Below, piece by piece: positions 1-11,504 of a DNA stretch of 64,000 nt (positions are counted from its first letter, which is position 1; every line of letters begins with the position of its first letter). The stretch comes from Turbatrix aceti. Lineage: Eukaryota; Nematoda; Chromadorea; Rhabditida; Panagrolaimidae. The notes beneath the pieces are model-generated. The model was not told the origin of the DNA. It searched no databases and saw nothing but the letters and a program-made list of their open reading frames with translations. The stretch spans positions 2,814,718 to 2,878,717 of the forward strand of contig OZ017768.1 of assembly GCA_963969345.1 (NCBI GenBank), written 5' to 3'. The position numbers were made by a program, and so were the translations under genes.

Positions 1-3000
1 GAAGGCTGCGCGAGCGATTCCGGCGTGTCGCGGAAGAAGGCGGGCTCCAGGCCCAGTTGCCATCGCTCGACAGGTTTACCGTAGCCCTCGGTTTTGACCG
101 TAACGATTACCTTCTCAGTCGGGAGCGAGTCAAAATGTTCGACGTCGGAAAGGAAAACTGCGTCCAGATTGCTGAACAATTGACTTTCTGGGATGCGGCC
201 TTGTTCAAGGAACTCTTACCGTATCAATGCCAGGGTGCCATCTGGGGCCGGAGGCACAAGAACCACCCCAGCACGGTATTTTCCGTCCGTGCGACGATCG
301 ACCAGTTCAACGCGGTCTCGCAACGCGTCATGACCAGCATCGTGCTGCCCGAGTGTAAACCTGACTTCCGGGCCAGGATAATCGAGAAATGGGTCGACAT
401 TGCGCGGGAGCTTCGAGCCCTGAAGAATTTTTCATCGCTAAAAGCTGTGCTCTCGGCGCTCCAGGCAGAACCCGTGCATCGGCTGAAGGCTACCTGGGCC
501 CTAGTGCCCAAGTACTACATCGCTCAGTTCAAAGAGCTGTCTTCCATCTTTGACGTCGACGAAAACGGCGAGGAACTTCGTGCGAGGTCAATTTTGGACG
601 CGGAAGGCACGGCCAAGTCTTCACCCCTCCGACGACCACAACTCATCCAAAACTGCCGGCGGACCAAGTCAGACGTCAACCTCGCCGAGAGCCAGGGTAC
701 AGTGCCCTACCTGGGATCGTTCCTCACAGATTTGGTCATGATCGACCAAGCGCACCCCGACTACACCGAAGACGGACTCTCAAATTTTGAAAAGCGGCGC
801 AAGGAATTCGAAGTCATGGCCAAGATCAAACTTTTCCAGTCCGCTGCCCGAGCTTATAACGTTCCCATGGATCAGGGCTTCTGCGGGTGGTTTCACTACC
901 TGCCAGCGCTCAATGAGAACGAGTGCTTCGTGAGGAGCCTCGAAGTCGAACGGCTGCCGGCGTCCACGCAAGGCGCTGCCGAGGGAGGCAGAAGGCAGAG
1001 AAGCAGTGGCGGCAGGCTGAATGGAAACGCTTCTACTTCACCGTTCGCCGCGCATTCTTCGCCGTTGTCTAAAATGTGAGTTTTCCCGGATTCAAAAAAT
1101 ATGTGAAACATATTGCGTGGGAAAACCACCAGATAGGCAAAAATCGTGCCCGGTTAGCTCAGTCGGTAGAGCACCAGACTCTTAATCTGGCTGTCGCGGG
1201 TTCGAGCCCCGCATCGGGCTAACTTTTTTCTTTTTGTAACATTTTTTGATTGTAATGTAATGAGAAATTCAATTTATTTATTTTGTTAAATTTTAGAAAC
1301 ACACTGAGTCGAATGTTCACAAGTCTTTCATCATCAAATGCCCTGGACAGCCCAGACACGGCGATGTCGCGGAAGAGTCCCATGCTCAACGGTCAGACGT
1401 CCAACGACTCTGGCATCCACACAGAAGATTCGGTAGCGTCCAACAGCTCCTCCGAGCAGCCGGGAACAGTCATGAATTCCGCGATGGCGCTGCTCTCGAG
1501 GGGCAAGAACGGCTCCGGGGGCTCGAGCAGCAACGGTCGCTGTTTCACCGCTCCCTCGACGCCTCTATCGACCATCTCTTGGCGGGGTGGATCCGAATTT
1601 AACCCGTACACCAACGAGGTAAGACCATTAGACGAGTTTACCCGTTTGTTTGACTTCGTGACACGGCGAGTGTCGTTTTTGACTGCGGGAAAAAGAAATG
1701 AAAAGAAAGGCGAGACGGTGCACGAGCACGAACACGAATACGCCTCTTTTGTTCGTTTTCCCCGTTCATCTTCTTCCGCATCGGATGACCAGATCATTGA
1801 CGCCCCTTAAATCCATCCTAAAAAACTGCCACGATCCATTCCCATCCCTTTTTAAAGAAAAGTCCGGGTTGTTGATCATCTGGTTTCTTTGCAGAACGGT
1901 TACTCGTCTTCTCGCAGCGATACGCCTCAGAATATGACCGAAGTTATTGGTCCGGAGTCGGCGAGGCTCCATCACCCCGCGTTGCTCCGGGGTAAACTCA
2001 ACAGCGGTGCGAATGATAGTCACGTGAGTTTTTTGATCGTAGTCAGTGTCTTGAAAAATTGGGTTTCGAGGGGGGTACTCAAAAATTCGAGTTTCGGTTT
2101 GAGTTTTTTTGGTACCCAAAAATTCTGGTATTCAACCCAAAAAATACGTTTTTACTAAAATTACGTATTTTTGTCAAAAAAAAAATACAAAATTTTGTTG
2201 AAAAAAGCGACGTTTTTGAATTTAAACATAAATAAATTTAGAATTTTCAAACACAAAAAATTGCGGGTTTTTGAACCGGGTATCTAAAATTTTGTGTCAA
2301 GTACCCAAAAATTTGGGTTGGTTTTTTTGGGTGTGGTGTGCATGGTTTTTATTGCAACATGATCATGACTGGTTTATTGTTGTTTTTTTTTAATTACGGA
2401 AAGACAGAATTTTTCTAATTAGCAGATTTAATTACGATCCGTTTTTTGTTTGCTTTGCATCTTTAAAATAATTACGATCAATAATTACGAAAATTGATTT
2501 TCCCCCTAATTTTTTAGACGTCGACCAGCAGCCCATCATCGAGCACGCGTTCCTCGTGCAACTCGTCAACCTGCGCCTCGGCGACGCATAACAACAACAA
2601 CGGCACCCCAACATCAGCCACAAACGGCAACTCTGTGTCTTTCCACCTGGCTCGCGTCGGCCTAGACGACTCCCTTCAAACCGAGCCATCGGGTGCTAAT
2701 TATAAGGTAATCAAGGTCGAAAACGGCGAGAGAATGGCAACGATCGTGGAGCGGGCACTCGACAAACACATGCTCGACGTATCTACGCGGGATGAATTCT
2801 GTCTCGTACAACTCCTGCCCGACGGGTCAGAACTTCTCTTGCCCGAAACGTGCAATCCCTACTACGCCGTCGCACCCGATCCGACGTCGCCGATGCTCAA
2901 CTTGCTGCTCAAGAAACGCATCGCCGACGATCGACCCCATATGGCGCCTTCCGCCAAGAAGCTCAATCGCATGAAGCGCAGCAATCTCCTTCGTTGGTCC

Positions 3001-3015
3001 AGCGGGTACCTCTGA
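1..3015 (+). CDS. rgl-1: Ral guanine nucleotide exchange factor (RalGDS/RGL family), 5' end outside window
   Basis: Activates Ral-type small GTPases by GDP release and links Ras to Ral. Exons by eye: (frame open from base 3)..1075, 1297..1618, 1895..2023, 2518..3015; all junctions keep frame. The first exon carries the RasGEF (CDC25-homology) core with [42 protein letters not shown] and [19 protein letters not shown], typical of the catalytic helices. A Ser-rich linker follows. The last exon has a Ras-association (ubiquitin-like) domain containing [20 protein letters not shown] and [18 protein letters not shown], then a short basic tail. RasGEF followed by a C-terminal RA domain is the RalGDS/RGL layout. 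The N-terminal REM domain must lie upstream of the window. A tRNA gene sits in the first visible intron. The closest C. elegans relative would be rgl-1; orthology is inferred from domain layout only. Confidence 0.9.
1148..1220 (+). tRNA. tRNA-Lys (anticodon CTT), nested in an rgl-1 intron
   Basis: A 73-base cloverleaf. The 7-bp acceptor stem pairs 1148-1154 with 1213-1219 (one G-T pair). The A-box is TAGCTCAGTCGG, the anticodon loop ACTCTTAAT places CTT at 1181-1183, and the B-box is GGTTCGAGCCC. A run of six T follows at once, as expected for RNA polymerase III termination. No tRNA intron. Position 73 (discriminator, 1220) reads T, unusual for Lys tRNAs; the rest looks intact. Same strand as the host gene. 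Confidence 0.95.
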
Positions 3016-3485
3016 ATCATGACCACGCCCCCTCTGCCCCTACCCGACAAAACTTTGCCGCTCGTCCCAACAACAACCATCAATGTTCTTCGTTATTGTA
3101 AATAGCGCCACGTACACACAAATACACTTTGCTGAGAGTGCTACTTAACATAAACAGATGCTATGGTGACTGTTGACAAAAAATTGGAAAATTTAGGCAT
3201 CGGAATGTAAAAAAACAACAAAATTTTAGACTGAAAAAGAAAAAAAAACATGAAAAATAAGCCAAAGCGGGTCTCGAAACGAAAATTACAACAATCGTTT
3301 TGAAAAAATCTGTCAGCAACTCTTGGAACGAAAATTACAACATTCGCTTCGAGAACAGCTGTTGTCCTCTTTTTTAGGCCTATTTTGGCGTAAACAGATA
3401 CAATATTTATTTCTGTATTAACTCAACAAAAAAAAACTTTCGCGTTCCAACAATTTGTACCGCAACCAATGCGGACATATCGTAA
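3016..3485. other. 3' flanks of rgl-1 and the convergent BEN-like gene 1
   Basis: AT-rich DNA between two convergent genes. The sequence ACGAAAATTACAACA..CG recurs twice (about 3279 and 3330) with surrounding similarity, a small imperfect direct repeat. No ORF or RNA gene seen. Confidence 0.5.
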
Positions 3486-4731
3486 TCAATAAGCATTGTC
3501 ACTGGTGTAATAGGGGACATGAGTTTGGAGAACGACGAACTTGTCAGGTGAGAACGCCAAAAAACCTCCATTTCGATCTCTTTTCAGCACTTCGCCGACA
3601 CGGTGGTTGAAGATATTTCTTATGACTTCGTGCCAAAGAACGTATTCGGCGTCGCTTGGATCGACGAGGATCGTCGAAAAATAGTCAACGAGGAAGTTGA
3701 ACGCTTCCTGTGCTTCGGCGTTGAGAGTTCGTTTCCAATTATACCGAGGGTTACGGTTTCTGGCGCAGAACGCGCTGGTCTTGCCCGGAATAAACGCAGC
3801 ATGGAGGACGTCCTCTTCGAAGATCCAGCTGCTGATTAGGTACATGAACGAGCGAGCGTTGGTTTTGATGAACGCCTTGAGGCAGGGTTCGGTGAGGTGT
3901 TCAACTGCGAGTGGAATGTCCAGTCTGACATGAAAAACTCGGTAAACACCAAAAAATTGGAAAGAAAACCCACTTTTCAGCAATTGGAGGCAGTTTGACA
4001 GTTTTCCATTTCGCCTCGAAGGCCTTGACCAGGACATCGTAGCTCATGGTCCTGACCGGCGCGTAACTGCCGTAGGGAGTCTTCACCAGCATCTGCGCAT
4101 CGGTGGGAAAAACACTTGTGACTCTGCCGTCTTTTAGCCATGAACCGATGTCTGAGCAGCCAGATTGCTGCTTATCAGCGGAAAACTCATCATCGTGCGA
4201 TGCTGGGGGACTCGATTTCTTTGGCGACACGCGCCGACGCTTCTCCGGGGGCGGGGCCGAGGTACCGCTCTCTGGGATCAAATTCAGGAGTTCCAATGAC
4301 ATGGAAGACTGCTCGACAGGCTGTTCTGCTAAAAAAGTGCCTGTAAACAAAAAAAAAAGAAGAATGTTATACTTACGTTCATTTTTTATTTCAATGCCCT
4401 TGCTCCGGTCCTCCGATGCGACAGGTGAATCCTGAGCCCAGGGCGCCAACTTTAAAATCTCGTTCAAAACGTCGTTTTTGATGTCTTCCCGGAGTTTTGC
4501 AAGTTCATCGGCGTTTTTTGGGACAACAGAGTTAGACGGCGAATTATCAGTATCCGGGTCAATGTCGTCGACCTCGATGATCTGGGCAACGACCATTACC
4601 CCATCGGTCAGGTAACGGCAGAGCTCGCCCGCGTGGATGTCGTGAGATGGCCTCACACGGTGAACACGCCGGTCTGAGCCACTTGTGGTGATCTCGTTAC
4701 CGTCGACGAAGCGAAGTCGAATGACCTTCAT
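3486..4731 (-). CDS. BEN-like family member 1 (beta module + BEN-like domain), 386 aa
   Basis: Exons: 4731..4377, 4340..3974, 3924..3486. The N-terminus MKVIRLRFVDGNEITTS begins the family's beta-rich module; EDIKNDVLNEILKL is the short coiled coil, and PPPEKRRRVSPKK a nuclear-localisation-like patch. TDAQMLVKTPYGSYAPVRTM to PPIAEK is the first part of the BEN-like unit, joined across a phase-2 intron to LDIPLAVEHL and the helical core (FNFLVDYFSTIL, HEVIRNIFN). The tail ends DNAY rather than the usual TAF. Probable nuclear DNA-binding or chromatin protein; the BEN call rests on motif pattern, not a profile search. The 36-nt intron 4341-4376 has GTAAGT..TTTACAG ends but is also in frame, so retention would add 12 mostly hydrophobic residues. 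Divergent from member 2. Confidence 0.7.
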
Positions 4732-5103
4732 GCCTGAAAAAAAGGTTCAAAATGCAGGATACGAACTTTCAAAATGTGAGCACCGCTATTCGATTACAAA
4801 TACAGAACGAATTCGGATTTTGTCTCGACCTCCAATAAAATTGCACAAACTAATGATAAAAGTTAGTAACACTAAACATTGAAATTATATCGAAAGTTTA
4901 GGCCATTCCATTATTTAGGCTATTCGCTTTATACCACGACAAAAAAAACTAAACAAAAGAATCCAAAGGCGCGCTCGCCACCAACATACAACAATATTTG
5001 TAAGTGATATCGCTTTTATCATCGGTGAAGGCAAAAAAGATAAAAAAGGAAAAGTAACAAAAACATAAGTAGGGAAAAAACGCACGCTAACAAGTAACAA
5101 GCG

Positions 5104-5151
5104 GTTGCACGTTGCGCGCACGACTTCGATGTTGTGCGCGCAACGTGCGAC
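5104..5151. promoter_or_regulatory. Inverted repeat in the divergent promoter region of BEN-like genes 1 and 2
   Basis: Two 21-base arms (5104-5124 and 5131-5151) are near-perfect reverse complements around a 6-base loop; the core is TTGCGCGCA. It lies midway between two start codons pointing apart. A 17-base match to one arm, with one mismatch, recurs at 62146-62162 in another divergent promoter. Could be a transcription factor site or a hairpin relic of a transposon. Confidence 0.45.
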
Positions 5152-5420
5152 ATTGGTCACAGATCTTTGCCCGTTTTCACAATTTTGGCGATCCTAACTA
5201 AATGGCCTAAACCAAGACGAAGGCAATTCGGAGGCGTTTCCGAAGTTGTTGTATGCGAAGGCGATGTTACGCTGGCAAAGATTGCTACCTGTTTTGGTGC
5301 AATGCGACTTTTTTGGTGCTACATTTTTACTTTGCCGGATATTTTTTTTCTATTTTTTTAATTTTTTTTCGTGCAACTCCGCCCAAGGCATTTTCGCTAA
5401 AAGATTTTTTTGTTTCAGGT

Positions 5421-6582
5421 ATGAAGATTGTCAGAGTCCGCTTCGACGACAATAGCGAAAATATCGTCAGTTCAACCGATCCCCATTTCTACCATGCAAC
5501 AAATTCGGATGCCTTCGTCGTTGGCGACCCCTGCTTCTACTATACCGAGCGTCGATTGCTATCTGCTCAGGTCGTCGAAGTCGTCGACATTGACACGACA
5601 GATCGCAATCAAGCTCCCAATTCCACCGACCAGAAAAATGTCGACGGGTTTGTGGAATTCACGGAAGACGACGTGAACGAGATTCACAGTCAGAATTCTT
5701 TTGTCCGGACTTCTTCCCACTCTGACGTTGAAGTCAGAAGCAGCACTACAAACATATCGCGTTTCAACCAATTTGCTGGATCGATTGCTCCTATGTGGTT
5801 TTCTACTTACGGTAAAATTACCACTACGGTGCCTCCCTTTGTGCAACTACGGGTGGAGAATCCAGATCGCAGATACATTTCTGTGTTCAAAATGGATATC
5901 GATGATCTGGTCCAAGCGTTCGAGGCAAAGTGGCGTCGTACCGAGCTTCCTCCGATTGCTGAAAAGTGGGTTTTTTCATAGCTTTTTTTTTATCAATAAA
6001 GAGGGTCTTGAAGCGAAAGTTTGGGTTTAGACAATTTTGTGGGAATTGATTTATGATTATTTGTTAATTTTTATTTTTTTTGAGTTTTCGAATTTCGAAC
6101 TTGAAATTTCCGAGTTTCCGATTTTTTTCAGACTGAACATGCCATTCGCAGTCCATCACCTCCACCAACCCTGTCTCAAGGCTTTCAAAAAAGCCAATGT
6201 CCGAGAGTTCGTGGCTGCGATCAGCTGTTATCTCTTTGACAAGAACGTCCTACGCGCCGCGTATCTTCCTGCTCTGCCTAGCGTTTTTCTGAAGTTGACA
6301 TACATCAAGGCGGTGCACCCGAACAAGCAGGATATCAACGCAGAAGCACAGGACGCTTTTTACTTCCTCGTGGATTACTTTTCGACTATTCTCTTCCACC
6401 CAGACGACGTAGAACGCTCATTGTGGCTCTTACTCGCTAGAAACAATTTCAACAATTTTGTCAGTGTTTTCAGGACGAAAGAAAAATTTTCGGAGCATTC
6501 ATCACCGAACGCCTTCTTGAGTCGACATGATCATGTCATCCCTGGCCATGTGCCGATTTTTAACTTGACTACTGCATTTTGA
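5421..6582 (+). CDS. BEN-like family member 2, 331 aa
   Basis: Exons 5421..5965 and 6132..6582. The ATG follows TTTGTTTCAGGT directly, so the mRNA probably receives a spliced leader or a 5' UTR exon there. N-terminal module MKIVRVRFDDNSENIVSS; the middle is short and acidic (FTEDDVNEIHSQ) with no clear basic patch. The BEN-like unit begins VQLRVENPDRRYISVF, continues to PPIAEK, then after the intron LNMPFAVHHLHQPC, ISCYLFDKNVLRAAYLP and FYFLVDYFSTILF. The tail is HVIPGHVPIFN..TAF. Intact in my reading, though more divergent in exon 1 than most copies. Function inferred as nuclear, DNA-binding. Confidence 0.72.
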
Positions 6583-7133
6583 TTTTGACAGATAATAAAC
6601 GCATAATTTTGCACCTTTTATGTATTTTTGATTCGTTTTTTTATGATTCAGAATTTTATAATTTTTTATACAATTTCATAATTTTTATGAGTTAGTAAAA
6701 TACACAGGGCGCCGGCATGCCATCATTCGTGTTTTTTAAAACAAACTGAGCAAAGTCAACGTTTGATGATCCCGGTCCAAAAACTAAAAAAACGGCATTT
6801 CATAAAACAGCGTAACAATCATCAAAACGATAACTAATGAAAAAGTAAGTAGAAATGCGTGTCTCATGACGAATTTTGTTCCGATTACCCAAAAAGATAG
6901 ACAAATCTTCGATGTCTTGCATTTTTTTCGTGCACTTCACCTTCAAATTGACTGCTTTTCGTATTTTATGTTGTTTTTATATTCGGATGCATATTTATTT
7001 AGTTTCCAAAAACGTTCAGTGTATTTTCTCTACACAAAGTAACAAATTTCTCCGTGATACCGAAAATTTCCATTCGTGACCCATTTTTTTCAGTATTTCG
7101 CTGTTTTTGGTCAATTTTCATGTTTTTTTAGGC
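6583..7133. other. Intergenic, AT-rich
   Basis: Between two co-directional family genes. AATAAA-like signals just after the upstream stop (about 6594); otherwise low-complexity A/T runs. The downstream ATG has TTTTTTTTAGGC directly before it. Confidence 0.4.
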
Positions 7134-8325
7134 ATGAAGGTCCTGAAACTTCGCTTCGACGACGGGAGCGAAAAAAGCGTGAGTGCTTCAGACCCCGACA
7201 TTCGCTGTGTGAGAACTTCTGACGATCTCATCGTTGGCGACCTCTGCCGCTACCTGCTCGACGGTCGATTGGTCACCGCCGAAGTTCTTGACGTCGCGGA
7301 CATTGACACGACTGATGCCACTCAACAAAATGCGTCGTTCAATCCCGTTCAACAACGAATTATCATTGAATTTACAAATCTCCGAGAAATGCTCAAAAAC
7401 GACGTTGTGAACGAAATTCAGAAACTGGTGACTGTTGTACAAAATTCTTTGGCGCCCAATGTCCGAATCGAGAGTCAGAACGTGCCGTCTGTCAGCCAGC
7501 CTTTGGACGTCCAGGATATCTTGGAACTGTTATCCGAGAGTAATAACTCGTCGCCCACAGAGGTGAATCATCGTCGGTCGCCTACTTTGTGCTCAAATAC
7601 CAGCACCATGAATTCGGAGGAAAGCCATCAGCCGGCTGAAATTTCGCGGTCACCGATCGATCGGCCGCACGAATGAGTCTTTGTCGAATTTATTTCAATC
7701 CAATAATATTTCCTCCCGTTTTCCATCCGACGCACTCCTCCGTGTGAAGACCCTCAATGGCACTTACGTTCCCGTCAAGACCATGAATTACGGTGATTTG
7801 GTCCTGGCTTTCGAAGCGAAACGGAAAACTGTCAAACTGCCTCCGATTGCTGAAAAGTGAGTTTTTATCCATTTTTTTCAGGTGTTGACTTTTTTTTTTA
7901 GACTGAACATGGAACTCGCAGTCCGTCGTCTTCGAAAACCCTGCCTCGAGGCGTTCAACGACATCAATGCCAAGTCGTTCATGTACCCAATCGCCTGCTA
8001 CCTCTTCGACCTGGACATCCTTTTAACCGCGTTTCTTCCTGGCAAGCTCAGCCTGTTTTGCAAAAAGATCCGCAAGCCGACCAACTCCAAGAAGCGACGT
8101 CTCAATGTTGAAGCGACAGATGCCTTTTATTTCCTTGTTGACTATTTTTCGACGATTCTCACGAACCCGAGCTCTTCGGAACACGCATTGTGGCCCGTGG
8201 TTGTGAGACACGGCTTCAACAGTTGTGTCACGCATAATGAATCACGTGGCAACGGTTCGAACATATTTGAATCTCACGTCATCCCAGGCCATCGGCCGAT
8301 TTTCAACAGTCGCACTGCTTTTTGA
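7134..8325 (+). pseudogene. BEN-like family member 3, frameshifted in exon 1
   Basis: Exon 1 7134..7856 and exon 2 7902..8325. It starts MKVLKLRFDDGSEKSVSASD right after TTTTTTAGGC and carries the coiled coil LKNDVVNEIQKL. The initial frame stops at 7674-7676. Homology resumes in the +1 frame from about 7672 (NESLSNLFQSNN.., then ALLRVKTLNGTYVPVKTM, AEK). I found no GT-AG intron that would bridge the shift between about 7600 and 7672, so this is a one-base-type frameshift or a sequencing error. Exon 2 is fully open (LNMELAVRRLRKPC.., ACYLFDLDILLTAFLPG, FYFLVDYFSTIL, HRPIFNSRTAF). If the shift is an assembly error, this is a normal gene. Confidence 0.65.
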
Positions 8326-8798
8326 TCTTGGTTTCTGTTTACGGTACACTTTTTTGATTTACCTAAATTTTTGATGTCTCATAAAAACCCTTGGTTACGA
8401 ATCGAGTTGAGATGATTTTACAAAACACAAAAATAAGTCGCGGGAGCGAAGCGAGCGAAGCGAGCGAAAAAAAGGTCCAAATTTGTACCGTAATCGCGCC
8501 ATGTGTCACATTGCCGTTGTTTTCGCGCTTTATGCTTGCGCGCTTGTTTTTTTTTCGTATCGAAGTCGTTACGAAAAAAACCACTACTCATTGCAACCGA
8601 TAGCGGATTGGCTATCGCCAACGATTTTTTTATTTCGTGAAATCAATGATTATGTAGTAATTACAATATTACGATATTTGCATACATGACAAACCCGTGG
8701 AATTCAAAAAAGTACAAACACTTGTTTCGTTTATGATATTCGAAGTAAGTCAACAGTCAGTTTCCTTCGCTACAAAGAATTATTTCTTGTCTTCCGGC
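8326..8798. other. Intergenic with GCGAGCGAA tandem run
   Basis: Contains GGGAGCGAAGCGAGCGAAGC at 8441-8460, a short tandem of an 8-base unit that also occurs near 54810. It also has an imperfect inverted repeat (GATAGCGGATTGGCTATC, about 8600). No gene seen. Confidence 0.4.
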
Positions 8799-11142
8799 AT
8801 GCGACTTTCGTCGTGTGCAATGCTTTTCGCTCCTTTCACGATCTTCATTCTGTTGTACTCCCAGCCAACAGAGGGCATGTTTATGGACATGCACGGCTGT
8901 AAGTTTTAATGACTTTGTTGATTTGTACTTCCAAGAGACCAAAATGATTGGTGCTTTGCAGACATATTCCAGGCCGAACTTCTTGACGACTGTTCGGTTT
9001 ATGTGTACGATCGTGTAATCTTCATCGATGATGCTCCAAACAATTTTTGTCATCGTCCAAAGACCAGTATGACTGCTCAAATTCTTATACGTCCTAAAGT
9101 TAATATACCGGTTGTGTCACTTATTGTATTCTACATAGACGACGACAACAATGTTCATATGGATGTCACGATAACAAATGGCAAAAAACGGAAACGTAAG
9201 ACTTGTGTAATTGTGTATAGTAATTTACATGTAAATTGTTTTAGATACGTTGTTGTCGCAAGACTACTATGAAGCAACATCTGAAAATACGTGGTATCTT
9301 GACAATTATGACACCGTACCACACAGAAACTCACAATATGGAAGATATTATCCTACGTCATCCAAATGGGAATTAAAAGAATTTAATATAGTATACGAAG
9401 CCTGCAAATACGGTAAAACAACCAATAACGGCTTCGTTAATCAAGTAATGTACAACAAAAATGAAATGACAGCTCGTGTTGTGGTAAGCCAATTTTTATT
9501 GAGGTAGATTTATAAAATATGCAGTACATTTAGAAAAAGCGTGATTGCGACACAAATGTCATGATATCATACCCCGCCTTCTTTAGAGGTGATATGGTAA
9601 CGGTTTACATCGATCCGGCACGTCCAAACGAACGAAGGTGCACTGTCGGCAAGGTTACGTTTATTCTCCGTCCAATCAAGCAGTCAATACAAACCAGTGC
9701 ACTGGGTTACTACATGATTAAAAACTTTGCTTTTTCGTGTAGGTTTAAAAATCTTTGCATACAAAAAGATTCACATGCTTCTTTTTCAGTTCCCGTACCG
9801 TATTCGAAGCCAACAGACAATTATCAACCAAACTTTATCGGTGCAAAAAAATCAGCAAATAATATAGAATTCAATGGAAAAAGCTTTCAAAGGCCAAATA
9901 TTGAGAAGGATTGTAAGTTGTTTTGTTTTACCAAGTTTTACATTGTTTTTTAAAATTCATTTTTAGACACCGAACAACCGTTCTTCTTCTACGATGACAC
10001 TAACAAAAAGTACTCACCTCTCTTTCTGTACTACAAATTCCAGGGAACTGATCGTCGCTTTACGGTTCGCTTCGTTTACTCAAATCAGTTTCACGACATC
10101 TTTGCGCCTATGGAGTACATGAATCAATGTAAGTTTCCGACTTCTGATTCCACAATCCAGGTAGCTGCTGCTCCAAAGGTCGTCAAACAGGACGAAGCTT
10201 CGATTTCCATTGAAGGTATGCATAAATTTTAGAAAATATGGGTGTAATGTATAATATTTTGTTTTTCAAATTGTAGTTTTTTTTCTAATGAACAATGCGG
10301 AATTTCGATTTTGTGTCTTTGACGTTCATTTCAAGTACAAAGGTGCTCAATACAATGTAAACCTCAAATTCACGTCTGACATCAATGCCTACGTACACGT
10401 TCGGGAGCGTTCAACGACAGCTGCCAACTGTGATTACGGTGGGCGCACGGTTCGCTGGCTCCTTGCATACTCTTCCAACAGTGATGCCGAACTCGTCAGT
10501 CTGGATAACAGTGTTTCGAGTCCAATTTTTCCGTGTTCACATTGTGGTTCGGGTTCCAAGATGTACTGCGACATTACTCCTGATGGGCAGATATATCACT
10601 CAGCAATGTACATTCTAACCATCGGCAGCGGCAAAACCGATGTCACGTATGTCAGGGTCAAAAATGATCGAGGATACGAACTGAGGGTGGAGTACCACAC
10701 GACTTCACTAAACGGAGAATTTTATTTTGTACAAAACATGGATTTGAGTAGGTTTTTAAACTTTTAAAAATCTTGAAAAATATTTTAAAATCTTCTTTTT
10801 GCAGAACTGGAACTTAGCGAATTGTGGATCCGACTTGAAGAAGGCAAGGCCATTGATGCACCCCATAGAAAACCCGAACGCCCTAAGGCAACTCCCGAAC
10901 CCGACCGCCCTGAGGTAAATTCTAAACCCGAAGAGCCTGAAAGACCCCGGGTTACTACTCCAGGAGTAACTGACAAACCCGACAACAATGACACCCCAGG
11001 GCAAAATGATATGCCCGGAACTGAAAATCCATCAGACGAAAATGACGATGAAGACGATTACGCTTCAAATTGGCTAGATGTAGGAAATTCTCATTCTTCA
11101 TACTGGTGGCTTGTTTTGTTTGCTCTCGTTTTTCTGTCTTAG
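8799..11142 (+). CDS. Secreted protein of unknown family with Pro-rich stalk and probable GPI-anchor signal, 652 aa
   Basis: Eight exons: 8799..8898, 8962..9195, 9245..9483, 9534..9738, 9790..9912, 9967..10215, 10277..10747, 10805..11142. The N-terminus MRLSSCAMLFAPFTIFILLY is a clear signal peptide, with cleavage likely near PTEG. The body is beta-rich with paired cysteines in several exons (DDCSVYVYDR..FCHRPK; RDCDTN..RRCTVGK; CDYGGR, PCSHCGSG). Then comes a 90-residue Pro/Glu/Asp stalk, and the chain ends in a hydrophobic YWWLVLFALVFLS with no basic tail, as in GPI-anchor signals. All introns but one are phase 1, so exons can act as shuffled extracellular modules. I do not recognise the family. 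It probably sits on the cell surface. Confidence 0.75.
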
Positions 11143-11504
11143 AACAATGACTGGAAAAACTCGATAAACTGTTTTTTAGACTTTGTTTCTATATATATTT
11201 ATGTTTTTTGTTTTAACAACTTTAAAAAATAAGAAAAAAATTCTTGTAGATTTTAGCCATTTTAGTTCATTTGAGCGCCATTGGCTGAAAAATTTGAAAC
11301 AAAAAAATGCTGAAAAATTTTTTTATTTTGATTTTTTGAGCGGTGCGCCCTGAAAAAAAATTAATTGAAAGAATTTGAAAAAACCTTAACAAACGATTTT
11401 TTTAACGGGGAAAAAAATTTATTGAACAACCCTGGTTCAGAGTAATTAAAAAAGACGTGCCAACATAAGAGTTTTGTTTTCATTTATTCGAACATGCACA
11501 GTAA
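11143..11504. other. Convergent intergenic region
   Basis: 3' flanks of the secreted-protein gene and BEN-like member 4. A/T runs only; no gene seen. Confidence 0.4.

Noticed and set aside
896..1129. Antisense ORFs over the RasGEF exon
   Set aside because: Shadow frames of a well-conserved coding exon.
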